NCBI GenBank assembly: GCA_037976565.1
Contig: CP137680.1
Span: 13,131,804-13,195,803 of the forward strand
Direction: 5' to 3'
DNA from: Mesocentrotus franciscanus
Lineage: Eukaryota; Echinodermata; Echinoidea; Camarodonta; Strongylocentrotidae
Length of the DNA stretch: 64,000 nucleotides
Under the pieces are notes generated by a model. The model ran no database searches and was not told the origin of the DNA. It was given only the letters and a program-made list of their open reading frames with translations. This document shows, piece by piece, positions 1 to 12,736 of the stretch. The position numbers and the translations under genes are program-made. The first letter of the stretch is position 1. Every line of letters begins with the position of its first letter.

Positions 1-3000
1 GACCTACACCCTGACCTGTGATTGATGTAACACAAGAAGCTCTAAGGCCCTTCTAGATCTCACCATGGCCTATTCAAAAAGCATCAAAAATGTGACTTAA
101 CTCCTTCTACCATCGTACATACACATGTAACATTCTCATTGCAGTGCTGGTTGTGACAGTCAATTATTGAAATGGTTCCCTTGGTAATATGATGATTAAT
201 GTGAAGAGTTTGTGTTTACCAGTTTAATGCTTTTCTTATAATGATTTACAACTGACATTTACAGCTGGATGGTGACATATATTGTAACACTCTAAGGTAT
301 ACTAATGAAGGCTTGTTCAAATATGGCTCGTAAACTGCCGCAAGGAGGTTGTTTTTTTGCGTATAAATGAATGGCAACTGCGTGCAGCAAAGGACTTATG
401 CGCGTATTCACTGAGCATTTTTTGTTATGAAGCGTATTACACTTTAAGTCATCTTAAAAAACCACCGCAGTTTTGCTGCATCATATCTGAACAAGCCTTA
501 AAGGAGAAAAAATGGTTTGGGCCGAATTTAAGGTTTGTCCTGAAAATTTTGACTGGAATATTGGTACATGTACCGTATGTTTTTCATTTGGACTCATGTT
601 TCTCATAATCATACTCAAGTATTCGCAATCTTGCATTTCTTAAGTGCTTCATGCTTACTGAAATTGAGACCCGTGAGACAGCGAAATTGATACTTATAAA
701 GTAAACAACCTCTTTATAACTAGGAGGTATTGTAATTTTCTGCAGGCCGTTGTTTATTTAATGAGATATCATACATGTAGCTGGCACTTTCAATCGTTTA
801 ACCAAATTGTTGCTTGTGTCTTCATGCCTCCAAATGAAGAACATGAAGAAACTGAGGAAAATGCTCTTTTTTAAACGAAATATTAACAAAATTCATGCAT
901 AATTTTAGAAACACTGTGATCAATGTTCATCGTGATGATCCGTTGTAAGGATGTTAAGTTTGAAAGACTTAATGAAATTGAAATGAAAGATGAGAAAGGC
1001 CAGGAAGGATAAATGGATGAATCAGTTAAAGACAGGAGGAAAAGGTATATTTTTTGTTATACCTCCTGCAAGCAATGCAATGCTGGGCATTGCTTTTCTG
1101 TATATACGTGTGTATCAGTAAGGGCTCTCTTTCCTTTTATTTGGCAATGAAGGCATCGTACTGAGGCCTGAGTCGACTATTTCCTCTTTCTAGAAACCTT
1201 GTTTTTAACTTATCTAGCCAAGATGTGAATATTTAGTCATTCTAATTCAGATTTGTACATTTGTCCCTCTGAAAGGGACAGCTAGTTGGAAATCAATGTT
1301 CTGTGATTGATTTCTTGTTGGTGTCATGAGGGGTGGTGGTGAGTCATAGATGTGAGCAAGTACAAGGTCCGACAAATCCTCGTCCGAAGACGTGTCGAAT
1401 TAAATCCAGACTAGAGGCAAGGATATGTTTAATCAATGGTGATTTCTGATTACACATATCTACAAGCTCATGTGATGTTTATATCAGAGTTGAGTATTCA
1501 TTAATCCCCAGTCACATTGCCAAACTGTCTCCAAACCGACCAATTCTTGACCATTTGTCGTGATGTAATTTCCTGTTTGACGTGTTGTCGGTTTGGCGTT
1601 TATCTCGTTTGGTGCCACAGAGGCCATACTTGCAAAATTTGAATGTTTACGGTCATATGTTATCTTGTCGTGAATATGGATATTGGGGCTTGGGCATTGA
1701 TTTTGTAATTATTATGATATTGGTGCCATGTCATTCAGATCTAACATACCGGTAACTAGACTACAATCCATAGAAGAATTGTCTGAATGTACCCAGAATA
1801 TTCACAAATTGTACAGCACTTTAATATATGTTTTTGATGATTAATTTTATTCACATGGCTGAGGGTTGTGTGTTTTAAAGGATACTTTTATTTTAAAAAA
1901 GCACATAGTTTGCAATTGAAGATCTGTAAACACCAAGTATTAGTTACTCACAGTTTTTTTTTTTTTCTTTTCGATCAGGTGTGAAATCTTTCTCATTTCA
2001 ATAGTCTTTTGAATGAATTTCATATTTAGCCAAAGAAATAAATAATCAGAGGGATTGAAAAATGAATCCAGATATTGTTTAAAATAATCGGAACACCTCA
2101 CTATCTTACCAAATTCCAAAATAATGAGTTTACTTTCCATTGCCTTTTAACTTAGATAAAAACCACAAAATAAATTTTGACAGGATGAACAGTGCTTGTA
2201 AACATGCTCAAAAATATTTGTCTCAACTCTTGATAAAGGATTTTAAAAATAATCACAGAAATACAGATGGCTGTCTGTCATTCAGCGCCAAATTGGGAAT
2301 GAATACGGTTTGAGAAACAGCTGATGGATAAATCATAATATGTGAGGTGGAGTTCTAACGCGCCCTTCTATGAAATATTGATTTTCTCAGACAAACCATA
2401 CTCTCCTATTTATCTCCTTTCATTTGAAAAAAATGTGCTTGTATTCATTTTAATTTGTTTCTATCCTCAGACAGGATATTTATATTGTGAACTTTTTTTT
2501 CTTGCTCTTTTGCATTGTATGTTGTCTTTGTTTGCTTTTTCTCAAACATTTTTTTTTTGTACCCATTAACATTTCAATCCTTGTCTACTCCCTTGAAGTC
2601 AATAAGGTTTCGATCATTCAAAGGTATATGCCTGCATATTTATTTTCCCGATGAAATTTGATCATATTGTGTTATTGTGCCGCATATTTCTATAAACAAA
2701 ATTGATGGGCATTTTGAATGACATGACATTTAATTTCAGTTTATCATATGAAGTGAGAAGATGAGATATTGCATTAGAATTTATACCCGGTAGGTATATT
2801 AGTATTCCTCTTCCTCTGAACATGTACCGGTAATGAGATTTTTAAGTCGGTGCTGTATGTTTCTCTTCTGCCAAACACAATTTAGAAATGGGTACTGGTA
2901 TATGTATGTCTATTACCTCCATTAATTCTAATTAACAAGGCAAACAATAAATGAAATCACATTTGACATGTGTCCAATATGTAATCCAGATTTGTAAGTT

Positions 3001-6000
3001 TTCATGTGCTAAAACAGAAAATTGGCTTTAAATATCTTAACAGGATGAACATCATTGAACAGAGATTTGTTGTTGTTGTAAATATGACAGATACGCCTGT
3101 TGTGAAATGCACTCATTATTTATACGTAACCAGATAGAGTAGATTACAACTAAATAAGCTTCAAAGAAAACTGTACATGTATTTCATTGTAGAATTAGTA
3201 AGTGATAGAATTTTAAATCTAATAGAACATTGGGCAGTGTCGATTTGATGTCATATCATATAACGTTGATATTCATTCAATCATCTGTGATCAGCTTAAA
3301 GCCTCTCCAAAGTGTTGGGAGTTTCATAAATTTGATGGCAAAATTTCACCTAAATTGTATAATGATGTGAAAGAGGATGTCATTTAACACACACTTCTGC
3401 AAGGATTTTTCAAAACAAATGTGTTTGAAGATGAATATTGATGAAAGAATACAAAATTGAGATTTTCTGTGTACAACAGTATAAACCCAAATATGGTATT
3501 CTGTCATCAATATTCAGTATTTGGGAGTTGTTATCCATTTTCTACCTTGCACAATGTCATGGACTAGTATTACATTGCACATGTGACAGTATTAAAATTG
3601 GTGTAGTTTGAACCCTGGGTAATATCCAAGTATTTGGGGGACTTGGCATCATTTATTTTCTGGCATATACGGTATCTCGGCCTAGCTCTCACATTATGCT
3701 GGCTTTACGATCAAGACACATGATTTGATGGACCGAGGAAGCCATATTGGTTTCCAATGGAAAGTCTGGAGCGTAGTCATGAATACCTTCCTGTCAATGA
3801 TGCAGATAGCTTTCAGCCGATTTAACATTTACCATGGCAACGGGCTGCTGTTGCCCCAGGTGAAGAAAAGAGTCATGTTGATTTCTGTGTCGGTGGAGGT
3901 TTCAGGCGATAAAGCACTCCTGTGCTGCTTACCTATGTATTGTCCACAATGGCTGATGCTGACAACGGTATTAATTTCATGGTTAAGTACACGTGGAGGT
4001 CATATTATGATAATATGAGCTCATGAAGTAGGGTACTTGGTCACATTGATTTATGTTCGTGTTGGAAAATTAAATCCTGAATTTGTTATCTCTATTCTCC
4101 TGAATTGGATAGATTTTCTGAGTGGCAAAGAATATTTACTTGACATACTAAAGAAATTGATGAATTAAAATCATTAACCCCTCACTGGACATTGGGTGTT
4201 AGTATTATTACATGTACAGTATATTAAAAATAATCCATCTTTTCTATGATTTTCATGAAATTTTAGGCAGTATCCCAGTGTGGTGCATATAAAACAGATT
4301 TTTAAAGTCCAGAATGGCGCAATGGCTTGCACTCTTCCATTGACCTCTATCATAGCAGTTGAACCATTGTATCTTTAAGTTAATTCACATAGCATTTTGA
4401 AGTTGAGTATACAGTATGTCATTATTTTAAAAGAATATTTTGTGGTTATTCCGTATTCATATCAGAGCATCATTTGGATACTGTCTTTCAGCATGCACGA
4501 TACGTGAGAGTTGTGTGAGTAACACTGCAGAAGATCTACATGAAAGCACATTGTGTAGCTATCCCTTTCTAGAAACTGTACCATCTCAACAGAAGGGGGC
4601 GCTGTTGCGCTTATCCCCAAATGATTTATTTTATTCTTTCCTGTTGTACATTGTAGAAACTGCATTGTTAACCATGGGTGATTGCTTGACAGATACAACA
4701 TCATCTACTTTGATTCAGATTGTGGCTATTTCATGTTTAAAAAAAACAGTATTAATGTTCTTTGGCTCTCAGCATGAGACAATGTCAATCAGTTCGATGA
4801 AGTTGCCTTGTATGTTATATACCTTGTGTCACCTGATCTTTAAATTACAATATCATTTTGATTGATTTCTTCACATCTTCCATGTAATCACTTACCTATA
4901 CACCGCTTGGGAGTAGTCATATATGTTATGATAACTGTACTACATTAACGACTTTGTGTTGACTACATTCCGCCCTGTATCTATTTATTACGTTATTATT
5001 ATTATTACTACTGGTACTTGTTATTCTCCTATCTATGAGATGTTTAACCCTGCATGCTGAAAGTACATATTCATGTTAACATATTGATACTCTAAAATAT
5101 TGATACTCTAAAATTGGCATCATTGAGTCTTGTATACATGTTGTAGTCTACTGGTAGGTAGGGAGCTCGTAGAAGTGTTGCACTTTGAAGTGGATACATT
5201 GAAGTAATATGTGAAAGTCCTTGTTATTTCTGAAATAACATCAGCATGCATATTATGATGTGCTTTTGTCATTTGTATATTATTGAGGCCCACCAACCAT
5301 GTGATTACCACAAGTATGAAAGATATGAAGAAGAAGATGTATTACTTTGTGACTTATTATGTCGACTTCTGTCTATGATTGTCCAAATATTGTCTGTGTG
5401 TGTGTGCTAGAGACTATGACATGATGCACTGTAGGTTTAGCCATAAATCCTTGTTCATTTGTAGTGATAGTCATTTACCATTGCACTCTCTCTGTTGTTA
5501 TTGTTGGCCTATTCTTTTTTCCTGTTGGGAGTCTGAAGGAGAAGGAAAAGTGAAGATACTAGAGATGTCTGTTACAGAGATCTCTGTGTTTCTATACATG
5601 ATTGTAATGTTGGTAACAACTTCCTTGGAGTCAACTCATTAGATTTCCAAATAATTCTTTTTGAAATTCTTCACAATTTTTCTCATTTTGTATGTAATTA
5701 TTGTTATGTTTGTCTGGAAGTTTTTTTTACTAACTATTTTCATGAAATTGCAAAATTAAGGTTTTGAGTATGGGAAACCACAATCATATTGAGTTTTCTT
5801 TAATATGCCTTCATACAATTTGAGAATTGAGTTTTATATATTTGATTTTCACATAAGGGTGTAAGAGTATTTGTAACATACTTATAAGTGGTGTTTGGTT
5901 AAATAAAATAGTATCTCCCACTGATAGGTGTGTATCTTCCATTTAGTAATAGTATTTTACCCGGTAAGTGGTTAATTTCCTCATTATTAGCAAGAGTTGT

Positions 6001-6379
6001 GATCATGCAGTGGAATGCCTTCAGATACTCATCTTGTATGTTTATTTCTTTAGTTAATTTCTTGTTATTACAATTTCTCAGGTCTGTGATGACCATTATT
6101 TAATTTGAGTTGGATAGATATTGCCAATTTGATAGCATTAGATTGCATGATAGTGCTACAACTCGTTTATTAAAAAAACACAAAAAATACAGTCTTTTGG
6201 ATAAATGTATACCTTGATTTTGAGAATAAAGTTTTCTCAAATGAGATTAATGAAACAAAGCTGTTCATTGACAGATACTGGCATAAGATCTTCATACCGG
6301 TATATGGTACTACTGTATATTGCTTGACTTAACATAGTACTACACAGTCTTTAAAAGAGATTGGATATGTATGTGTGTT
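1..6379. other. AT-rich non-coding DNA
   Basis: Apart from the small foldback element at 308-499, I see no convincing exon. The readable frames are short, low in complexity and without recognisable motifs. The base composition is strongly AT-rich with many poly-T runs, as in long introns, 3' UTRs or intergenic DNA of marine invertebrates. It could belong to an intron or UTR of a gene outside the window, but no splice pair or poly-A signal ties it to one. Confidence 0.55.
308..499. mobile_element. MITE-like element with 17-bp terminal inverted repeats
   Basis: The left end AAGGCTTGTTCAAATAT (308-324) is matched in reverse complement at 483-499 with one mismatch. Inside, a second imperfect inverted block (CTGCCGCAAGGAGG-like against CTGCGGTGG) continues the foldback. 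The length of about 192 bp and lack of coding capacity fit a miniature inverted-repeat transposable element. I could not define a target-site duplication. Confidence 0.55.
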
Positions 6380-6536
6380 CTGGGTTCTGTCTTATAATTG
6401 ATTCAAATTGATTGCAACTTGAAATCAATCGAAACTCTGTACTAAAGAGATGTGGGTTACTTAGTTTGTAATTGATTGGAGGCCTTGTAATCAATCTAGA
6501 GTCATTAATTGCAACTCTTTATAAGACAAGGCCCCG
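6380..6536. mobile_element. MITE-like element, GGGCC-GTCTTATAA family
   Basis: The ends read TGGGTTCTGTCTTATAA on the left and TTATAAGACAAGGCCCC on the right, which are inverted copies. The interior carries repeated ATTGATT / GCAACT blocks. The same family occurs at 35931-36087 and 63471-63627, where the left end reads GGGCCGTGTCTTATAAAGAG. It is non-coding. Confidence 0.55.
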
Positions 6537-6574
6537 ATTTATGAACGACTCGCTTATTACTATCCAACATACAC

Positions 6575-7074
6575 NNNNNNNNNNNNNNNNNNNNNNNNNN
6601 NNNNNNNNNNNNNNNNNNNNNNNNNNNNNNNNNNNNNNNNNNNNNNNNNNNNNNNNNNNNNNNNNNNNNNNNNNNNNNNNNNNNNNNNNNNNNNNNNNNN
6701 NNNNNNNNNNNNNNNNNNNNNNNNNNNNNNNNNNNNNNNNNNNNNNNNNNNNNNNNNNNNNNNNNNNNNNNNNNNNNNNNNNNNNNNNNNNNNNNNNNNN
6801 NNNNNNNNNNNNNNNNNNNNNNNNNNNNNNNNNNNNNNNNNNNNNNNNNNNNNNNNNNNNNNNNNNNNNNNNNNNNNNNNNNNNNNNNNNNNNNNNNNNN
6901 NNNNNNNNNNNNNNNNNNNNNNNNNNNNNNNNNNNNNNNNNNNNNNNNNNNNNNNNNNNNNNNNNNNNNNNNNNNNNNNNNNNNNNNNNNNNNNNNNNNN
7001 NNNNNNNNNNNNNNNNNNNNNNNNNNNNNNNNNNNNNNNNNNNNNNNNNNNNNNNNNNNNNNNNNNNNNNNNNN
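6575..7074. other. Assembly gap (500 N)
   Basis: A run of exactly 500 N. The flanks, TATCCAACATACAC on the left and TCCAACTACACATCAC on the right, resemble each other, so the true gap could be small or the contigs could overlap. Reading frames spanning it are meaningless. Confidence 0.99.
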
Positions 7075-7505
7075 TCCAACTACACATCACATAATTGCTT
7101 TGTATATGTATAAAACTTACCTGCAGCAAGTTTAATTGGAGACATTCCTGTGAATAAATCTAGTGTGTGTTGTGCATGTATTGATTGGGAAAAAAATGTT
7201 TTCTTGAACGCCTATTTAATATTTATGATACCCCACCTAAATTTGACATTTGTACACATTTCCACTTTTCTATAGAAGTTAGCAATCTTGTTGAAGTGGT
7301 TTAGTTAGTATAAGATATAATTTCAAACTGTTGATTGATTATCATTATTTTGTGGTATTTGATGGCAGTGATCCTGTCAACTTTTGTAATGGTATGGTAA
7401 CAAATAATTGTGAATTCTGGGAAAGACTCCATGACCTCTGTGTAATTTCTTAAAGAGCTCCCTCTATTGCACAGTGACAGAGATGGTGAGAATTGAGAAT
7501 GGTGT

Positions 7506-7900
7506 ATAGAGTACCGAAGCTGTGACGTCATAAAAATCTATGTTTGAAATTTCTCAATTTTTTCTTCATTTTCCGAAAGAGCACAAAAATAATGTCCAAA
7601 TGTCGAAAACCAATTGAATATGTTAAGTATTTGCCGAGATATGACCATCTGAATAAAAAGATTGCCTATGGGAACTCAGTGTTATATTGCTCTGGTTCAT
7701 AACATTAGGAGCCAGAGCAATATAACACTGTTCCCATAGACAATCTTTTTATTCAGATGGTCATATTTCAGCCAATACTTAACATATTAAATTGGTTTTC
7801 GACATTTGGACATTATTTTTGATTGTCTTTCGGAAAATGAAGAAAAAATTGAGAAATTCCAAAAATAGATTTTTGATGACGTCACACTTCACCACTCTAT
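7506..7900. mobile_element. Long near-palindromic foldback element
   Basis: The left arm from ATAGAGT (7506) through TGTGACGTCAT is mirrored by the right arm ending GATGACGTCACA...ACTCTAT (7900). The arms are about 185 bp each with few mismatches, and the short centre lies near 7705. Both arms carry the same blocks, such as CAGATGGTCATAT and CCAGAGCAATATAACAC. No coding capacity is visible. This is a foldback-type MITE that should form a hairpin when single-stranded. Confidence 0.8.
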
Positions 7901-9470
7901 TAGGTTGTACTTTGAACTAAGTATTGATATCCATCTCTTGTATAATGTACATAATTCCTCCCTTTTTTTTCTTCAAAGATGAATAAAATGTAATAGTGAT
8001 TTTGAATTTCATGATAATGTGGATCGAAAAGATAATGTGTGCATAAATTTGGTTGGGTATATTTTCTTTTTTTGTCTGTGTTATTGGTCACGGATGTGCA
8101 CCATTTGTTATTGCATATATGCCATTGCAAGATTAAGTATTTGTCGGTGCTCTGGTCAGCAAATGTTTGTCTGTTTGGAAATTGAGCCATTGTTTTTTGT
8201 CTTGTTCCTTGCTAACCTTTGAATTTCAAATTGAATTTTTTTTTTGCAATTTGTATATTTATGAACTGTACTTTTGAGCAGGCTGAAAATATTGCTAATT
8301 AGGACATGAATCTTATAGTAGGCAGATTTTATTTATGATTGCTATTTAGAGGAATTTTTTTTTTTTAATGTGATGGTTATTTTTTAGATTCAGAAAGCAT
8401 TGACTGCCATACTTGCTTCCTTGCAGTTTGGCAACAATCAAATAATAATTTCTTGTATTGACATTTGCAGAGACAGGATGAAGTATTACTTTTTTTTTTA
8501 ATGTGACTTATTTTTGTAATATTATGACTTCTGTCGTGCTGCTTTTTGTTCTGTATCTCACTTTTAAAAATGTTTCAAGCTATGTTTGACAGTTACGTAA
8601 GATGTCACGTCCACCACTGGTCAGTTTGCATCTTTGCAAATAGTACCAGTGTCGACACACACATACACACACACACACAGTTCAAATTCAAACCATGCAT
8701 TGTAGCTTTACACGCTCCTATGTAGCATTTTAAGAAAGAAAGTTTGTAGTTATTGCAAATGTACTATTGCACTAGGCTAGTGGCCAAGGAAGCTACTTAA
8801 TGGATGAATTCCCCCTTTTTTTTAATTGAAGAAAAGCAGTGTTATCAAGTTGATTGGTTGGAGTGGGTTATACTCCGCCATGATTTGAATTAAAAAAATA
8901 TGTATCCTCAACTATCCTGTGTTTCTTGTCTTTCTTCATTGGTGTGTATAAATATTTATTCCAATAATGTTAATAGATGGATCATGGACACTTTTTTTTA
9001 AATTTTGATACATGTATGTATTGGAGTGAGTCTGGAGAATGAGCGTTGTAGACTAGGGTGTGGGAGAGATTGAGGGCTTATATTTTGTTGTTGAGAGGGT
9101 AGGACAATTGTGATCATATTACCCATATGTATCATAATAAAGTTTTATTTCAGTAATGTTGAGAGATGGATCATGAATGCATTTTTTGTAAATGTTGATA
9201 CACAGGTATGTATGTATGTATTTGAGTCAAGAAGAGGCACATTATCAGAGCGAAGAAGTCTTAATGTTAAAAGGGTGTAGAAAAGGAAAGAGATGTATGT
9301 ATAATGACTACAATCAACAGGCACAAGATATTTGCCCTTCTACAATGAATGTACATACTGTATGAATGATAAGGGCAGACTTTGCCCCCTTCTAGTTATT
9401 TGCTTTGCAATAATTCAGAAATGATGAGGAAGATAAAAATCTTTGTGTGTGGCATGATTTCACCATGGAC
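7901..9470. other. AT-rich non-coding DNA with CA microsatellite and a local direct duplication
   Basis: No exon is supported. A CA-rich microsatellite lies at about 8655-8680. A block containing AATGTT, AGATGGATCATG and a TATGTATG run appears near 8958-9030 and again near 9147-9235, a diverged direct duplication. Confidence 0.45.
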
Positions 9471-10485
9471 CTACTACTAGTACCATGGTTTCACCAAGTT
9501 GATCATCTCGGATATGGACATACATGGCACTTCATGAACAAATGAAAATGACATTACACTATAATACATTTTTGCATCATTTTTTAACAATTTTATTGAT
9601 AGAAAGTAAAACATGATTTTACAAGTGAATATAATTACATCATTCAAAGAAAACTCACAGGAACTAAATCTACACATTATCAATTAACAACACTTAGCTT
9701 TGGTCTTGCTTTCTAGCTTTTGCATGGAGATTGGAGAGAACAAATGAATACATGTAATATATTTTATTTATATTTAGCTATCTGCTGTTTATACATTGAA
9801 TGTTATTCAGGTGAAAACATTCCCATTACAAGGTACTGTAGTAAGGCCATGTACTCGTATTTCAGGGTTACAATATATACAGTAAAAAAGGCTATGGCAC
9901 ACAATACACATGGACCCAATATTTCATGAACTTCTTTTCTTAATGTTAATAGGGGTAGGTCATAAGTGAGTTAATATACAACTGAAAACCCCAACTAACA
10001 AGCAATACAATAACGTCATAAGAAGAGATATCATAACTACTTGTTTTCAAACCTGATTTGTAATCATTGTGTGCAAACAATGTAGAATATACTTCCATTA
10101 TCAACTTAAATAATTTGGAAAACACTTATATCTACATGTACAGGTACAAAGACTACATCAAAACACACAATGGCATAGAAAATTGTAATCTTGGTTTACG
10201 AATCGATAGCTACCATTTTCACGCAGGGAATCAAATCATCTTTAAAGTTTAAACTATGTTTTATCTTTTCAACACGAATTGCGCTTACACAATGCTTGAA
10301 CATAACTCTTTCAGTCATACTCAAAATATGCAAACAACAAATTAAAAATAGAACACTATCAAAGCAAAATAATCTAGGGGGAAAAGAAGGAACTCATCAG
10401 CATAATGCATCAGTCTTTAAGCATTTCTACAATTCAAGTTTGACCATTAATACTCTCTTGTTGCTATATTATTATACTTGACATT

Positions 10486-10606
10486 GGTATCATTGAAAAG
10501 CCTGTTCATTCCACTTTACAATGATGCCCAATTTGTAATGATTATGTAATCATGGAATGTGCAGCACACCTGAATATGTGGAATAAACAGGCTTTTCAAT
10601 GATACC
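10486..10606. repeat. Inverted repeat, 28-bp arms
   Basis: The arm starting GGTATCATTGAAAAGCC (10486-10513) is repeated in reverse complement at 10579-10606 with one mismatch, around a 65-bp AT-rich loop. It is probably the ends of a small MITE or a stable hairpin. Confidence 0.7.
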
Positions 10607-10689
10607 AGCGCTAAGAGAGATGGCAACACTTGAACTTGAAATGCAGAACTTTTGTGAGGAGTTTGTTACCCTCCTCTTCACTACTACTA

Positions 10690-10812
10690 CTAGGGACTTT
10701 TAGATTTTACACGACGAGAACGTGGACTGCGACGGTGACATCCTTTTAGGTAATGGCCAGTGCCATGGCACACGTGGCAGTCCACGTTCTCGTCGTGTAA
10801 ATCTAAAAGTCC
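10690..10812 (-). other. CCHC zinc-knuckle plus SR-like short reading, unassigned
   Basis: On the minus strand a frame open from 10812 to a stop at 10690 contains a C-x2-C-x4-H-x4-C zinc knuckle (CHVCHGTGHYLKGC), followed directly by an arginine/serine tail (HRRSPRSRR, then VKSKSP) and a stop. This is the order seen in SRSF7-like splicing factors. It could be a last exon or a retained fragment of such a gene. No RRM exon was found nearby, and the reading lies in a hairpin (10692-10814), so chance is not excluded. Confidence 0.3.
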
Positions 10813-10814
10813 CT
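10692..10814. repeat. Hairpin-forming inverted repeat, about 38-bp arms
   Basis: The left arm 10692-10730 (starting AGGGACTTTTAGATTTTACA) and the right arm 10777-10814 are reverse complements apart from one extra T, around a 46-bp loop containing GCCATGGC. Stem stability should be very high. The arms overlap two minus-strand protein-like readings. Confidence 0.85.
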
Positions 10815-10930
10815 AATATCATGATTGTAAATCCAATCCCAGTTGTTGTCTGGCCTCATGTCCTCATGATTTGCTGTTTGAAACAGCAAATCCTGTTTCT
10901 CTTCAAATTTGTGTGTAATTTGCATGAATA
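10803..10930 (-). other. Possible terminal exon, unrecognised
   Basis: The minus-strand frame ending at the TAG at 10805-10803 is hydrophilic and protein-like over its last 35 or so residues (KFEEKQDLLFQTANHEDM, then RPDNNWDWIYNHDIRDF). That differs from the low-complexity frames around it. An AG acceptor could lie near 10938 in AAAAACAG. I do not recognise the family. It may be the last exon of a gene whose other exons are not visible here. Confidence 0.25.
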
Positions 10931-11868
10931 TACTGCACAATTCTGTTTTTATGACATTGAAGTAAATAATTTGGAAGACTGATAGTAAGTCATGCATCCG
11001 ACTGATGTGGATGAACTTTGTACATAAAGTCCCCCATTCATAAACAATGCATTCTCGTGCATGTAGAGTGCAGCATAAGTTTACATTTAAGCACTTGATC
11101 GGTGAAGCAGATGAAATGAACAAACCGAAACAATCATCGTCACCTGCAATTTTGTGGTAAACAGCTTTCGGTCCAATTTACAAATGTACTACACAAATTT
11201 AAGTTGGAGTATTCTAACAACGGATTTTGAACAATCCCACTAGCAGTGAAAAAAATGCAGGTGCTATATGGGGAACTGTAAACAAAATTGTAAATGATAG
11301 TATTCATACTTGCAATTGCATTTCTATCTTTAAATCAAAGTTACAGCTTCTTGAATGGAATAATCATGTTTGCAAAGTTAGGTCATTTAAGTCAGAAGGA
11401 AAAGAAACAAAAAATTATTTTCTGAATGAGAGACTTGTACTGTTTCATATTCTTCACATGGTCAATTTCAAACCACCTTCAACAACAACAAACTGCATAC
11501 TAAAGTTTTCAATCATCATTTACAGTAGTCTAACTGGCCAAATCCTTTTTGAAAGAATGATAATAAACTCTACACATTCAAACTTACTACAAAGTATTCC
11601 ATTGATGTATATTTCTCTACAATCCACGACATACCCATACCCACTGCAAGCTTGCCAGTTTCAAATGAAATATGGTACAAAAAACAGTTTGAAACACATT
11701 TGGCCACACTATTCTTCCAAAGAAAGTGTACAGTGTAGTAGAAGGCACACATCAGTAATCTCTCTCGGGAAAAGGTATGGAATACGAGAATAGAAAACAC
11801 ATGTACCGGTAGCTGGTCTTGTAAAAAATATCTCTGTATAATTTTTACCGTAAATGGATACTGTACTC

Positions 11869-12099
11869 AATACACCCTTTCACGGTTAAAGCCGCCATTT
11901 TAATTTCAGAGTAAACATTGCATCATCAATGTTTTCAGATGCGCATGTATTGTTGCGTCACTGCCTGCGCTGCGAGCTCACATCATTTTGACATGGGCTC
12001 CATTTTTTGTTGTTGCCAGTAAACAAGTTGTTTACTCGCAATTTAAAATGGCGCACATGTGGGCGCATGCGCACTCTTGTAACCGTGAAAGGGTGCATT
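11869..12099. mobile_element. MITE with 19-bp terminal inverted repeats and NRF1-like motifs
   Basis: The ends AATACACCCTTTCACGGTT (11869-11887) and AACCGTGAAAGGGTGCATT (12081-12099) are inverted copies with one mismatch. The interior contains ATGCGCATG and GGGCGCATGCGCAC, which resemble the NRF1 core GCGCATGCGC. The length is 231 bp and it is non-coding. Confidence 0.75.
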
Positions 12100-12200
12100 A
12101 GTCCACTATACATCAGATTAAAAATGCATAAGCATAGACCTCTAATTCATATTCAACTATACACAGAACATGATACATGGATGTATCATGAAAAACAACC

Positions 12201-12736
12201 TTAAAGGTACTATGTCCCATTTGCAGGCCAAAAAATGAAAAGGTTAAATTCCAACGGCATTTGAAAGACAATACTAATTTAGAACTTCCCTAAAAAAAAG
12301 GGGGCTTGAAAATGTCTTTAAGTGGGAAAATAACGACTATTAGTTGTCGAATCGACTTAGGAGCTATAGAGCCAGTAAGTAATAGTCTGATTTTCAGACC
12401 ATTGTACCGAATGGTCGTACGTTTTATGCTGCGCAAAGATTCAATCAGTTTAATTTTGGCCATTACAAGAAGTGGGTTATTGATGTAGACAAATGCTCAT
12501 GTACCCTTTACAGCTCATTTTATGTATGTTATTACCAAAGATGAAAAAGCCAGTCAGTCACTCAATAGTGTCTGACAGTGAAGTCTAGCAAGTAAACGGG
12601 TTTCCTTGCATAATTTGAATATTAGGACACTGCTAACGTTTAAATTTCACCGATAGGACATACATGACATATTCATAATTCCTGCAAAGTTCTACAGAAT
12701 TTGATGTTGGCTGCAAAAGGGACATAGTATCTTTAA
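12201..12736. mobile_element. MITE-like element, about 536 bp
   Basis: The left end TTAAAGGTACTATGTCCCAT (12201 onward, continuing to 12232) is mirrored at 12707-12736, which ends GGGACATAGTATCTTTAA. The terminal inverted repeats are about 30 bp with a few mismatches. No significant coding frame lies inside. Confidence 0.65.

Noticed and set aside
6472..7129. Three long open frames across 6472-7129, and similar ones across 54382-55058
   Set aside because: They consist almost entirely of N positions in the assembly gaps.
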